DNA from: Demequina sp. NBRC 110056 | Lineage (GTDB): Bacteria; Actinomycetota; Actinomycetes; Actinomycetales; Demequinaceae | Assembly: GCF_002090155.1 (NCBI RefSeq) | Contig: NZ_BBRM01000002.1 | Span: forward strand, 558,001-622,000 | Direction of reading: 5' to 3' | Length of the DNA: 64,000 nt | Shown: piece by piece, positions 55,711-63,767 of the stretch | Position numbering within the stretch: position 1 is the stretch's first letter | Layout: each line of letters starts with the position of its first letter | The notes under the pieces: model-generated | Told to the model about the DNA's origin: nothing | Databases searched by the model: none | Seen by the model: the letters and a program-made list of their open reading frames with translations, nothing else | Program-made: the position numbers and the translations under genes

Positions 55711-56556
55711 GTGTCCAGCCGCCACCCGTCCATCCCGCGCATCGTCGCGACGATGGCGGTCGCTCTTGCCGTGAGCGCCGTCGCGGTGATGCTCGGCTTC
55801 TGGCAGCACGGTAGGCACGTGGATCGGGCCGATGCGCGGGCCGCCTTCGATGCGGCCGCGCAGGCCCCCGTGGGTCCCCTCGCGGAGGTCGTGCCGCCCT
55901 CGGCGGTCGACGAGCTGCCCCCGGGCGCCGAGTGGCGCACGGTGACGGCGACCGGCACCTTCGACCCCGAGTCGCTCACCGTGCTGCGGTCGCGCCCGGT
56001 CGACGGGACCCCGGCGTGGCAGTACCTCGCATGGCTCGACACCGACGACGGCCGGTCGCTTGAGGTGAGCCTCGGCTGGATCCCGCGGCCGGGACCCGAG
56101 GAGGACCCCGCCGTCCCGGAGCTCGACCCCGCCGAGACCGTCACGGTCACGGGCGTGCTGCGCTCCTGGGAGCCGGACGACGGCAAGGAGCCCACCGCAT
56201 CGTCCGTCACCCGGATCACCCCGGCGCAGCTGCCCGAGCCCACGCACGATCCCGTGCCCGGCTACCTCATGGCTCGGGAGGTGTGCGGCTCGCACGGCTG
56301 CTCCCCCGCCGCCGTCGGCGAGCCCGTGCCGCTGCCCGAGCTCACGCTCGGACCGCACCTGTCGTACGCCTGGCAGTGGTGGCTGTTCGCGGCCATGGCG
56401 CCGGTCGGCGGCGTGCTGCTGCTGCGGCGCGACGCCCGGCTCCACGCCGAAGGTGCCGGGCCGGCGCCGGAGAGGTCCACGCCGCCCCCAGCCCGCGCAT
56501 CGGCCCCCCGTCGGCGCCGCGAGCTGAGCGACGAGGAGATCGAGGACGCCCTCTAG
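55711..56556 (+). CDS. SURF1 family cytochrome oxidase assembly protein
   Basis: The 281-aa protein has a membrane helix at each end (about 12-30 and 230-248) and the SURF1 pattern VAVMLGFWQHGRHVDRADAR, then TVTATGTFDPESLTVLRSR. It helps assemble cytochrome c oxidase. ADARAAFDA in the N-terminal part is encoded with the word GCCGATGCGCGGGC at 55828. A proline/arginine-rich tail follows the last helix. It starts with GTG and no ribosome binding site. Confidence 0.88.
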   Translation: MSSRHPSIPRIVATMAVALAVSAVAVMLGFWQHGRHVDRADARAAFDAAAQAPVGPLAEVVPPSAVDELPPGAEWRTVTATGTFDPESLTVLRSRPVDGTPAWQYLAWLDTDDGRSLEVSLGWIPRPGPEEDPAVPELDPAETVTVTGVLRSWEPDDGKEPTASSVTRITPAQLPEPTHDPVPGYLMAREVCGSHGCSPAAVGEPVPLPELTLGPHLSYAWQWWLFAAMAPVGGVLLLRRDARLHAEGAGPAPERSTPPPARASAPRRRRELSDEEIEDAL

Positions 56557-56601
56557 CGGCTTCCTGCCCCTGCCCCACTCAGGTTCCAGGGTGGACGGAG
56601 G

Positions 56602-58200
56602 TCAGGCGAGCGAGATGAGGTCCTTGTAGGACTCGTTGTAGAGGTCCTCGACCGCGTCGGGCAGCAGCAGCACCCGCTCGGGCTCGAGCGCCTCGACGGC
56701 ACCCTCGTCGTGCGTCACCAGGACGACGGCGCCCTCGTACGAGTGCAGGGCGTTGAGGATCTCGGCGCGCGAGGCCGGGTCCAGGTTGTTGGTGGGCTCG
56801 TCGAGCAGCAGCACGTTCGCCTGCGACACCACGAGGGTCGCGAGCGCGAGCCGCGTCTTCTCCCCGCCGGACAGCACGCGCGCGGGCTTGTCCGCGTCGT
56901 CGCCGCTGAACAGGAACGAGCCGAGTACGCCGCGCACGCCTGCGTCGTCGAGGTCGGGCGCCGCGTGACGCATGTTCTCCTGCACGGTCGCGTCGAGGTC
57001 GAGGGTGTCGTGCTCCTGGGCGTAGTAGCCGAGCTTCAGCCCGTGGCCCGCGTCGACGGTGCCCGTGTCCGCCTGCTCGACGCCTGACAGCAGCCGCAGC
57101 AACGTGGTCTTGCCTGCGCCGTTCAGGCCGAGCACGACGACCTTCGACCCGCGGTCGATCGCGAGGTCCACGTCCGTGAACACCTCGAGCGAGCCGTAGT
57201 TCTTGGACAGGCCCGAGGCGGTGAGCGGCGTCTTGCCGCACGCGGCCGGCGTCGGGAAGCGCAGCGCCGCGACCCTGTCGGACTGTCGCTCGCTCTCCGT
57301 CTCCGCGAGCATGCGCTCGGCGCGCTTGAGCATCTGCTGCGCCGCGACCGCCTTGGTCGCGGAGGCGCGCATCTTGTTGGCCTGGGCGACCAGGGCGGTC
57401 GCCTTCTTCTCGGCGTTGGCGCGCTCGCGGTGGCGGCGACGTTCGTCGTCCTCGCGCTGCTTGAGGTAGAGGTCCCAGCCGAGCGCGTACTGGTCGATCA
57501 CGCCCCGGTTGGCGTCCAGGTGGAACACCTTGTTCACCACGGTGCGGATGAGGTCGACGTCGTGGGAGATGACGATGAGCCCGCCGCTGTACTGCGCGAG
57601 GAACGTGCGCAGCCACACGATCGAGTCCGCGTCGAGGTGGTTGGTCGGCTCGTCCAGCAGCAGCGTCTCCGCGTCGGAGAACAGGATCCGCGCGAGCTCG
57701 ACGCGGCGGCGCTGGCCTCCGGACAGCGTGCCGAGCGGCTGGGCGAGGATGCGCTCGGACAGGCCCAGGTTGGCGGCGATGCGCTGCGCCTCGGACTCCG
57801 CGGCGTATCCGCCTGCGGCGCGGAAGCGCTCCTCGAGACGCGGGTAGCGCTCCATGGCCTTGTCGCGGGCGGCGTCGTCGTCGCCGGCCATGGCCTCCTC
57901 GGCCTCGCGCATCTTGCCCGCGAGCCCTCCGAGGTCGCGCACCTCGAGGATGCGGTGCACGGCGAGCTGCTCGAGGTCGCCCGTGCGTGGGTCCTGCGGC
58001 AGGTAGCCGATGCGACCCTTCTGGATCGCCTTGCCCGCTGAGGGCAGCCCTTCGCCCGCGAGGATGCGCGTGAGCGTGGTCTTCCCTGCGCCGTTGCGGC
58101 CGACGAGGCCGATGCGGTCGCCCGCGTTCACATGGAACGACGTGGGGTGCAGCAGCACCCGCGCGCCGATGCGCATCTCGAGCTCCTGGGCGGCGATCAA
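56602..58200 (-). CDS. ABC-F family ribosome-associated ATPase
   Basis: The 532-aa protein has two ABC domains without membrane spans. The first has GLVGRNGAGKTTL and LSGGQRRR, the second LGLNGAGKTTL and LSGGEKTR, and LDEPTNHLD and LDEPTNNLD follow in turn. The charged linker (about 230-310, KQREDDERRRHRERANAEKK) reaches toward the ribosomal tRNA sites. ABC-F proteins relieve stalled translation or protect from antibiotics. A TTG at 58200 is chosen because GAGGGG lies 7 bases upstream and no ATG fits. Confidence 0.92.
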   Translation of the reverse strand: MIAAQELEMRIGARVLLHPTSFHVNAGDRIGLVGRNGAGKTTLTRILAGEGLPSAGKAIQKGRIGYLPQDPRTGDLEQLAVHRILEVRDLGGLAGKMREAEEAMAGDDDAARDKAMERYPRLEERFRAAGGYAAESEAQRIAANLGLSERILAQPLGTLSGGQRRRVELARILFSDAETLLLDEPTNHLDADSIVWLRTFLAQYSGGLIVISHDVDLIRTVVNKVFHLDANRGVIDQYALGWDLYLKQREDDERRRHRERANAEKKATALVAQANKMRASATKAVAAQQMLKRAERMLAETESERQSDRVAALRFPTPAACGKTPLTASGLSKNYGSLEVFTDVDLAIDRGSKVVVLGLNGAGKTTLLRLLSGVEQADTGTVDAGHGLKLGYYAQEHDTLDLDATVQENMRHAAPDLDDAGVRGVLGSFLFSGDDADKPARVLSGGEKTRLALATLVVSQANVLLLDEPTNNLDPASRAEILNALHSYEGAVVLVTHDEGAVEALEPERVLLLPDAVEDLYNESYKDLISLA

Positions 58201-58272
58201 CGAAATACCCCTCGCGTGATGACGTGGTTCTTGTACGGTCCCGACAATGTTCGCGCACCGACCCCGTCGGAG

Positions 58273-58286
58273 GCCGATGCGCGCTG
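58273..58286 (+). repeat. GCCGATGCGCGCTG word, intergenic copy
   Basis: Variant of the recurrent word in the divergent gap between the ABC-F gene and bioY. It ends 11 bases before TAGCGT. Confidence 0.5.
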
Positions 58287-58297
58287 GCGCCCGCCGG

Positions 58298-58303
58298 TAG
58301 CGT
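58298..58303 (+). promoter_or_regulatory. putative -10 box of bioYMN
   Basis: TAGCGT within GCCGGTAGCGT lies about 38 bases before the bioY ATG. No BioR or BirA operator is recognised. Confidence 0.45.
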
Positions 58304-58341
58304 GAGCGCCGATCCATTGTCCCATCAGCAGGAGGACCTCG

Positions 58342-59004
58342 ATGCGCCGTCACGTCAACGGGCCCACCATCGCCCTCGTCGCGGTCTTCGCGGCCTTCAT
58401 CGCCGCCTCCACCGCGGTCCCGGAGGTGACTCTCGCCGGGGGCATCCCGCTCACGCTGCAGACCTTCGCCGTGGTGCTCGCGGGCCTGTGCCTGGGGCCG
58501 TGGCGCGGCTCGGCCGCGGTGCTGCTCTACCTCGTCGTCGGGCTCGCGGGTGCGCCCATCTTCGCCAACACGATGGGCGGCATCGGAGTCCTCGCCGGCG
58601 CGACGGGCGGCTACCTCGTGGGCATGGTGATCGCCGCGTGGGTCGTGGGCGCGCTCGCGGCCTGGAATCGCCGTCGCGGCACACTCAACGTGTGGACGCT
58701 CATCGCGTCCGGCCTCGTGTCGATCCCCGTCATCTACGCCGTGGGAGTGCCGTGGCTCGCGGTGCGCACGGGGCTGCCCGTGTGGCAGTCGGCCGAGGGC
58801 TGCACGTCCATCCTTGACACCTCCGACTCGTGTCTCACGGCGCTGAGCGTCGGGGTCATCCCCTTCCTGCCGGGCGACCTGATCAAGGTGGTCCTCGCCG
58901 CCGTCGTCGCGAGCATCATCCACCGGGCCTACCCCCAGCTGCTGCCGGGCCGCCGCGTGCCCGTGCCCTCGGACGTGGACCGCACGGAGGCCACGACCGC
59001 ATAA
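58342..59004 (+). CDS. bioY: biotin transporter substrate-binding component
   Basis: BioY is the membrane S-component of the ECF biotin transporter. The 220-aa protein has about six spans and BioY features GGIPLTLQTFAVVLAGLCLGPWRG and GGYLVGMVIAAW. FLPGDLIKVVLAA is near the end. AGGAGG lies 7 bases before the ATG. The ATPase and membrane coupling genes follow. Confidence 0.94.
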   Translation: MRRHVNGPTIALVAVFAAFIAASTAVPEVTLAGGIPLTLQTFAVVLAGLCLGPWRGSAAVLLYLVVGLAGAPIFANTMGGIGVLAGATGGYLVGMVIAAWVVGALAAWNRRRGTLNVWTLIASGLVSIPVIYAVGVPWLAVRTGLPVWQSAEGCTSILDTSDSCLTALSVGVIPFLPGDLIKVVLAAVVASIIHRAYPQLLPGRRVPVPSDVDRTEATTA

Positions 59005-59013
59005 CCTTGACGC

Positions 59014-59721
59014 ATGATCGAGTTCAAGGATGCGAGCGTCATCGCGCCCGATTCCGGTGTCCGCATCCTCGAGCCGACGTCGCTGACGCTCACCGAGCGC
59101 CACGTCTCCATCATCGGGGCCAATGGTGGCGGCAAGTCGACGCTGGTGCGGATGATCAACGGTCTGGTGCCGCCCACCGAGGGGTCGGTCGAGGTCGAGG
59201 GCCTCGACGTCGTCAAGCACGGGCCGCGCGTCAGGCGCCTGGTCGGCTTCCTCTTCACGGACCCGTCCGCGCAGCTCATCATGCCCACGGCGATCGAGGA
59301 CGTGATGCTGTCCCTGCGTCGCACGATCGACAAGAAGGACGAGCGGGCTGAGGCCGCCCTCGCCGCGCTCGAGGAGATCGGGCTCGGCGAACGCGCCGAG
59401 GTCTCCGTCAACGCTCTGAGCGGCGGCCAGCGCCAGCTGCTCGCGCTCGCGGGCGTGCTCGCCGTGACCCCGTCGATCCTCATCGCGGACGAGCCGACCA
59501 CGCTGCTCGACCTGCGGTGGCGGGCTCACGTCGGGTCGCTGCTGCGGTCGCTGCCTGTCCAGCTCATCGAGGTCACCCACGACCTCGACTCCGCGTCCCG
59601 AGCCGAGCGCACCATCGTCATCGACGACGGCTCGGTCGCGTTCGATGGCTCCCCGGTCGAGGCCGTCGCGTACTACCGCGACCTCATGTTCGGACGGGTG
59701 TCGCGCCGGGAGCGCTCATGA
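59014..59721 (+). CDS. bioM: ECF transporter ATPase
   Basis: BioM is the ATPase of the biotin ECF transporter. The 235-aa protein has Walker A GANGGGKST, signature LSGGQRQ, Walker B ILIADEPTTLLD and switch VTHDLD. The Q-loop region has FLFTDPSAQLIMPT, typical of ECF ATPases. A single ATPase gene implies a homodimer in the energising module. It follows bioY by 9 bases and overlaps bioN by 4. Confidence 0.93.
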   Translation: MIEFKDASVIAPDSGVRILEPTSLTLTERHVSIIGANGGGKSTLVRMINGLVPPTEGSVEVEGLDVVKHGPRVRRLVGFLFTDPSAQLIMPTAIEDVMLSLRRTIDKKDERAEAALAALEEIGLGERAEVSVNALSGGQRQLLALAGVLAVTPSILIADEPTTLLDLRWRAHVGSLLRSLPVQLIEVTHDLDSASRAERTIVIDDGSVAFDGSPVEAVAYYRDLMFGRVSRRERS

Positions 59722-60920
59722 TCTCGATGCTCGGGCTGTACCGGCCGCGCCAGACGCCGTTGCACGCGGCTCCGACGTGGTTCAAGGTGCTCGGGCTCAT
59801 CGCCATCACGGTCACCACCGTCCTCATCGAGGACCCCGTCACGTCCGTCGGCATCATGTGCGCCTGCGTGCTGCTGCTGATCTCCACGGAGCCGCCGGCG
59901 AAGGCGACGCTCTACGCGATGATGGGCACCGTCGTGGTCGCGGCGCTGTCCGGCTCGCTGCACATGTGGCGCGGGGACTACGCACGCGCGATCGACATCG
60001 CCGCGGACCTCATCGGCGTCGTCGCTCTCGCGCTCGCGGTGACCTGCTCGACGTCCATGGCCGCGATGCTCGACTTCGTGTCCGCGGCGGCCCGGCCGAT
60101 CCGGTTCCTCCTGCCGCCCGAGACCCTCGGACTCATGTTCGCGCTCATGCTGCGCGCGCTGCCCGAGGTCGCGCGCCTCTACCTCGAGTCGCGCATGGCG
60201 GCACGCGCGCGCGGCCTCGACCGCTCGATCCGCGCCGTCGTGTTCCCCACGACCACCCGCACCGTGGGGTTCGCCCTTCAGCTCGGCCAGGCCCTCCACG
60301 CCCGAGGGATCGCCGAGGAGGCCCGGATGTCGCGCAAGGACCGGCGCGCGGAGCGGGCCGAGGCGCAGCAGGCGACGGCGCAGGCGGAGTCCTCGGCGCT
60401 CGCGGCGCGCGGTCTCGCTCCGGACGCATCCGGCTCGAGCAGCGCCGATGCGCGCGCCGGCGCGGGTGCGGCCGCGGCGGCGGGAGTCACCACGGGCAGC
60501 GCCGATGCGCGTGCCACCTCGGGCGCGGCTGTCGGCGCCAGCGACGCGACCAGCCCGGCGTTCGGCGATGATGCCAAGCCCGGCTCGGAGGACGGCGCAC
60601 GCGCGGCAGACGGAGCCAGCACGGACGTTGACACTCAGAGCGACGGCCAGAGCGACTCGCCGAGCCACGGCGAGAGCGAGGTCGCGGCGCCGAGCCGCTG
60701 GGGCCGCCGAGCGCGCCGCCAGCAGCGCTCGCAGCAGGCAACTGACCACGCTCCGGCAGGCCAGGTCTCCGCTCCCGACGCCGATGGCGCCGATGCCACC
60801 GCCTCGGACCGCGACCCGGCCGCGCCCGGTGCACCGTCCAGCGAACGGCACGACCTCAGCCGCGACGAGGCGTTCGACATCCTCATCAACGGCGGCGCGC
60901 GGCGCGATCGGAACGCCTGA
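59718..60920 (+). CDS. bioN: ECF transporter T-component with long disordered tail
   Basis: BioN couples the ATPases to BioY through its cytoplasmic helices. Residues 1-205 form the CbiQ/BioN fold with five to six spans and the coupling motifs SRMAARARGLDRSI and LHARGIAEEAR. The remaining 195 or so residues are Ala/Ser/Asp/Gly-rich and disordered, so the protein is about twice the usual length. The tail contains SADARAGAG and SADARATSG, both spelled with GCCGATGCGCG (60444 and 60501). The frame is open to the end, so this is an extension, not a frameshift. Confidence 0.88.
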   Translation: MISMLGLYRPRQTPLHAAPTWFKVLGLIAITVTTVLIEDPVTSVGIMCACVLLLISTEPPAKATLYAMMGTVVVAALSGSLHMWRGDYARAIDIAADLIGVVALALAVTCSTSMAAMLDFVSAAARPIRFLLPPETLGLMFALMLRALPEVARLYLESRMAARARGLDRSIRAVVFPTTTRTVGFALQLGQALHARGIAEEARMSRKDRRAERAEAQQATAQAESSALAARGLAPDASGSSSADARAGAGAAAAAGVTTGSADARATSGAAVGASDATSPAFGDDAKPGSEDGARAADGASTDVDTQSDGQSDSPSHGESEVAAPSRWGRRARRQQRSQQATDHAPAGQVSAPDADGADATASDRDPAAPGAPSSERHDLSRDEAFDILINGGARRDRNA

Positions 60921-60987
60921 TACCAGCGCGGTCGCGGGACGCGGCGGCTAGGCTGGCTCGCAGATCCGCTCACGCTGGGAGGCGTGC

Positions 60988-62421
60988 ATGACGCAGCCTG
61001 ACATCGCCACGGAGCCCGCCGGGCACTCGCGTCGCCCGCTGTCCGCGCCGGTGCTCACGGCGATGGTCGTCGGCACCATGGTCGGGGCCGGCGTCTACTC
61101 CCTACCGTCCTCGTTCGCCGCCTCGACCGGGGTGTACGGGGCTCTCGTCGCGTGGGCGGTGGCCGGCGGCGGCATGCTCGCCCTCGCGTTCGTGTTCCAG
61201 CGCCTGGCCACGGCCCGCCCCGATCTCGACTCGGGCATCTTCGCGTACGCGAAGGCGGGGTTCGGCGACTACGTGGGCTTCCTGTCCGGGTTCGGGTACT
61301 GGACGAGCGCGTGCGTCGCGAACGTCACGTACTGGGTGCTCATCGCCTCGACCGTCGGCACCATCGCGCCCGTCTTCGGCGAGGGCGACACGGTCGCCGC
61401 GCTCGTGCTGGGCACGGCCGGCATCTGGACCTTCCACCTCATCATCCAGCGCGGGGTGCGCCGCGCGACCCTGATCAACGGGATCGCGACGGTCGCGAAG
61501 CTCGTGCCGCTCGCGCTGTTCATCGTCGTCATCGCCTTCAGCGGGTTCTCGTGGGACACGTTCACGGACAACCTCGCCGGCGACCCGAGCCTGGGGTCGC
61601 TCGGCGACCAGGTGCGGTCGACCATGCTCGTCACGGTGTTCGTGTTCATCGGCATCGAGGGCGCGAGCGTCTACTCGCGGTGGGCCAAGCGGCGCGAGGA
61701 CGTGGGTCGCGCGACCGTCATGGGGTTCCTGTCGGTGCTCGCGATCTTCGTCGCGGTGACGATGCTGAGCTACGGGGTCCTTCCGCGTGCCGAGCTCGCC
61801 GAGCTGCGCCAGCCGTCCGCCGCCGGAGTCCTCGAGGCGGCGGTCGGCACGTGGGGTGCCTGGGCCATCGGCATCGGCCTGATCGTGTCGGTGCTCGGCG
61901 CCTACCTGGCATGGTCGCTGCTCGCGGTCGAGTCGCTGTTCATGACCGCGCGCAGCGGCGACGCGCCGCGCTTCCTGGACCACACGAGCGCCCGCTCGGT
62001 TCCCACCCGCGCGCTGCTCGCGACGTCGCTGGTCACGCAGCTGTTCCTGCTCGTCGCGCTCACCGCCGAGAGCGCTTTCGACTTCTCGCTCGAGCTCACG
62101 AGCGCGCTCGCGATCCTGCCGTACCTGCTCACCGCGGGCTTCGGCCTCAAGGTCGCGCTCGGCGACCGCCGCCTCGCGGGCCCGCTCGCTGCCGCCGCGG
62201 TCGCCACGGTCTACGCGATCTACCTCGTGTACGCGATGGGCACCACCTACGTGCTGCTCGCGCTCATCATCTACGCGCCAGCATCGGCGATCTACGCCTA
62301 CGCGCGCCGCGAGCGAGGCAAGCGCGTCTTCACCGCCGCGGAGGCGATCCTGTGCGCCCTCGCGACCGCCGGCGCGGTGCTGGGCGTGGTCGCCCTCGTG
62401 GCCGGCTGGGTGTCGCTCTAA
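60988..62421 (+). CDS. APC family basic amino acid/polyamine antiporter
   Basis: The 477-aa protein has about 12 membrane spans and the APC signature TAMVVGTMVGAGVYSLPSSF. It best resembles the ArcD/LysI/YdgI group that exchanges arginine, ornithine, lysine or their amines. The substrate is inferred from that group only. GGGAGGCGTGC precedes the ATG and TAGGCT lies about 33 bases upstream. Its stop overlaps the convergent DUF1697 gene by 4 bases. Confidence 0.85.
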   Translation: MTQPDIATEPAGHSRRPLSAPVLTAMVVGTMVGAGVYSLPSSFAASTGVYGALVAWAVAGGGMLALAFVFQRLATARPDLDSGIFAYAKAGFGDYVGFLSGFGYWTSACVANVTYWVLIASTVGTIAPVFGEGDTVAALVLGTAGIWTFHLIIQRGVRRATLINGIATVAKLVPLALFIVVIAFSGFSWDTFTDNLAGDPSLGSLGDQVRSTMLVTVFVFIGIEGASVYSRWAKRREDVGRATVMGFLSVLAIFVAVTMLSYGVLPRAELAELRQPSAAGVLEAAVGTWGAWAIGIGLIVSVLGAYLAWSLLAVESLFMTARSGDAPRFLDHTSARSVPTRALLATSLVTQLFLLVALTAESAFDFSLELTSALAILPYLLTAGFGLKVALGDRRLAGPLAAAAVATVYAIYLVYAMGTTYVLLALIIYAPASAIYAYARRERGKRVFTAAEAILCALATAGAVLGVVALVAGWVSL

Positions 62422-62975
62422 TCCGTCGCGTCGTCGAGCATCGCGACCAGCGCGAGCGTCGTGGTCCAGGAGCGAATCGTCATGTCGGCGTACATGGGCG
62501 TGCCGACGACCTTGGACATCCTGCTCTTGGTGCGCTCGGCGCTGAGGCGTTGGAAGTAGACGGCTCCCTCCCCAGCCCACGCCGTGTCCACGCCCTCGCG
62601 GATGCCGAACGCGGCGAGCGCATCGGCGCTGCTCACCCCGGGGCGCAGGAAGGCGACGTCGCTGTGGAACGTGTCGGGGGCCTCGCCGAAGCCCTCGGGT
62701 GCGTCGTGCACCGCGGTGCGCAGCGCATCGGCGGTCAGCGCCACGACCACCGTGTCGACGTCGAACTCCTCGGCGAGGGCGCGCTCGACGGCGGTCGCGA
62801 CCGTCGCCGGCGCCCGCCGCGGGGCGCCTAGCAGCACGTTGCCCGACTGGATGTAGGTGCGCACGCCGGCGTAGCCGCGCTCCTCGAGGGCCTCGCGGAG
62901 GCGCGCCATCGGCACGGGGCGGCGTCCGCCCACGTTGATGCCGCGGATCAGCGCGACGTGCGTGGCGCCGGCCAC
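62418..62975 (-). CDS. DUF1697 family protein
   Basis: The 185-aa protein matches DUF1697: VALIRGINVGGRRPVPMARL at the start, YIQSGNVLL, and SRMSKVVGTPMYADMTIRSW near the end. Function is unknown. It follows sufT by 7 bases and is probably on the suf transcript. Confidence 0.88.
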   Translation of the reverse strand: MAGATHVALIRGINVGGRRPVPMARLREALEERGYAGVRTYIQSGNVLLGAPRRAPATVATAVERALAEEFDVDTVVVALTADALRTAVHDAPEGFGEAPDTFHSDVAFLRPGVSSADALAAFGIREGVDTAWAGEGAVYFQRLSAERTKSRMSKVVGTPMYADMTIRSWTTTLALVAMLDDATD

Positions 62976-62982
62976 GGCTCGC

Positions 62983-63309
62983 TCAGATGTTGAAGCCGAG
63001 GGCGCGCAGCTGCTCGCGGCCGTCGTCGGTGATCTTGTCCGGGCCCCACGGCGGCATCCACACCCAGTTGATGCGGAAGCCGTCGACGATCCCGTCGAGC
63101 GCCTGGCCCGTCTGATCCTCGATGACGTCGGTCAGCGGGCAGGCCGCGGACGTGAGCGTCATGTCGATGACGGCGTGCTGGTTCTCGTCGAGCGCGACGC
63201 CGTACACGAGGCCCAGGTCGACGACGTTGATCCCGAGCTCGGGGTCGATGACGTCGCGCAGGGCCTCCTCGACGTCGGCCGCGTTCGACGGGGCGGTGGT
63301 CTCGGTCAT
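62983..63309 (-). CDS. sufT: MIP18/DUF59-type iron-sulfur assembly factor (SufT)
   Basis: The 108-aa protein has the DUF59/MIP18 pattern VEEALRDVIDPELGINVVDLGL, the cysteine segment TLTSAACPLTDVI and WMPPWGPDKIT. SufT helps iron-sulfur cluster maturation in SUF-type organisms. Its ATG overlaps the sufU stop as ATGA. Confidence 0.92.
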   Translation of the reverse strand: MTETTAPSNAADVEEALRDVIDPELGINVVDLGLVYGVALDENQHAVIDMTLTSAACPLTDVIEDQTGQALDGIVDGFRINWVWMPPWGPDKITDDGREQLRALGFNI

Positions 63310-63767
63310 GACTCGTCCTTTCGTGCCTGGATGAGCGCGTCCTTGAACGCCATCCATCCCAGCATGGCGCACTTGATGCGCGCCGGGTACTTGCCCACTC
63401 CGACGAACGCCGTGGCGTCGCCGAGCAGGTCCTCCTTGTCGTCGTCCAGTCCCTCGCCCTTGGCCTGCATGAGGTCACGGAACGCGTCCATCGCGGACTC
63501 CGCCTCCGCGAGCGTGTGGTCCTCGACCAGGTCGTGCAGCACGGACACCGACGCCTGCGAGATCGAGCAGCCCTGGCCCTCCCAGGACACCGACGCGACA
63601 CGATCGCCGTCGAGCCCGACCCGAAGCGTGACCTCGTCGCCGCACGTGGTGTTGACCTGGTGCGACTGCCCCACCTGGATCAGGCCGGGGTCGGTCAGTC
63701 CGCGACCGTGCGCCTCGCGGGCGTGGTCCATGATGACCTGCTGGTACATCTGCTCAAGGCTGCTCAT
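63306..63767 (-). CDS. sufU: SufU-type sulfurtransferase/scaffold
   Basis: SufU accepts sulfur from SufS through a zinc-bound cysteine. The 153-aa protein has the ligands Cys42 and Asp44 (TTCGDEVTL), Cys67 (GQGCSISQAS) and Cys133 (IKCAMLGWMA), plus the SufU-specific insertion between them. It lies between sufS and sufT with 4-base overlaps at both sides. Confidence 0.94.
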   Translation of the reverse strand: MSSLEQMYQQVIMDHAREAHGRGLTDPGLIQVGQSHQVNTTCGDEVTLRVGLDGDRVASVSWEGQGCSISQASVSVLHDLVEDHTLAEAESAMDAFRDLMQAKGEGLDDDKEDLLGDATAFVGVGKYPARIKCAMLGWMAFKDALIQARKDES

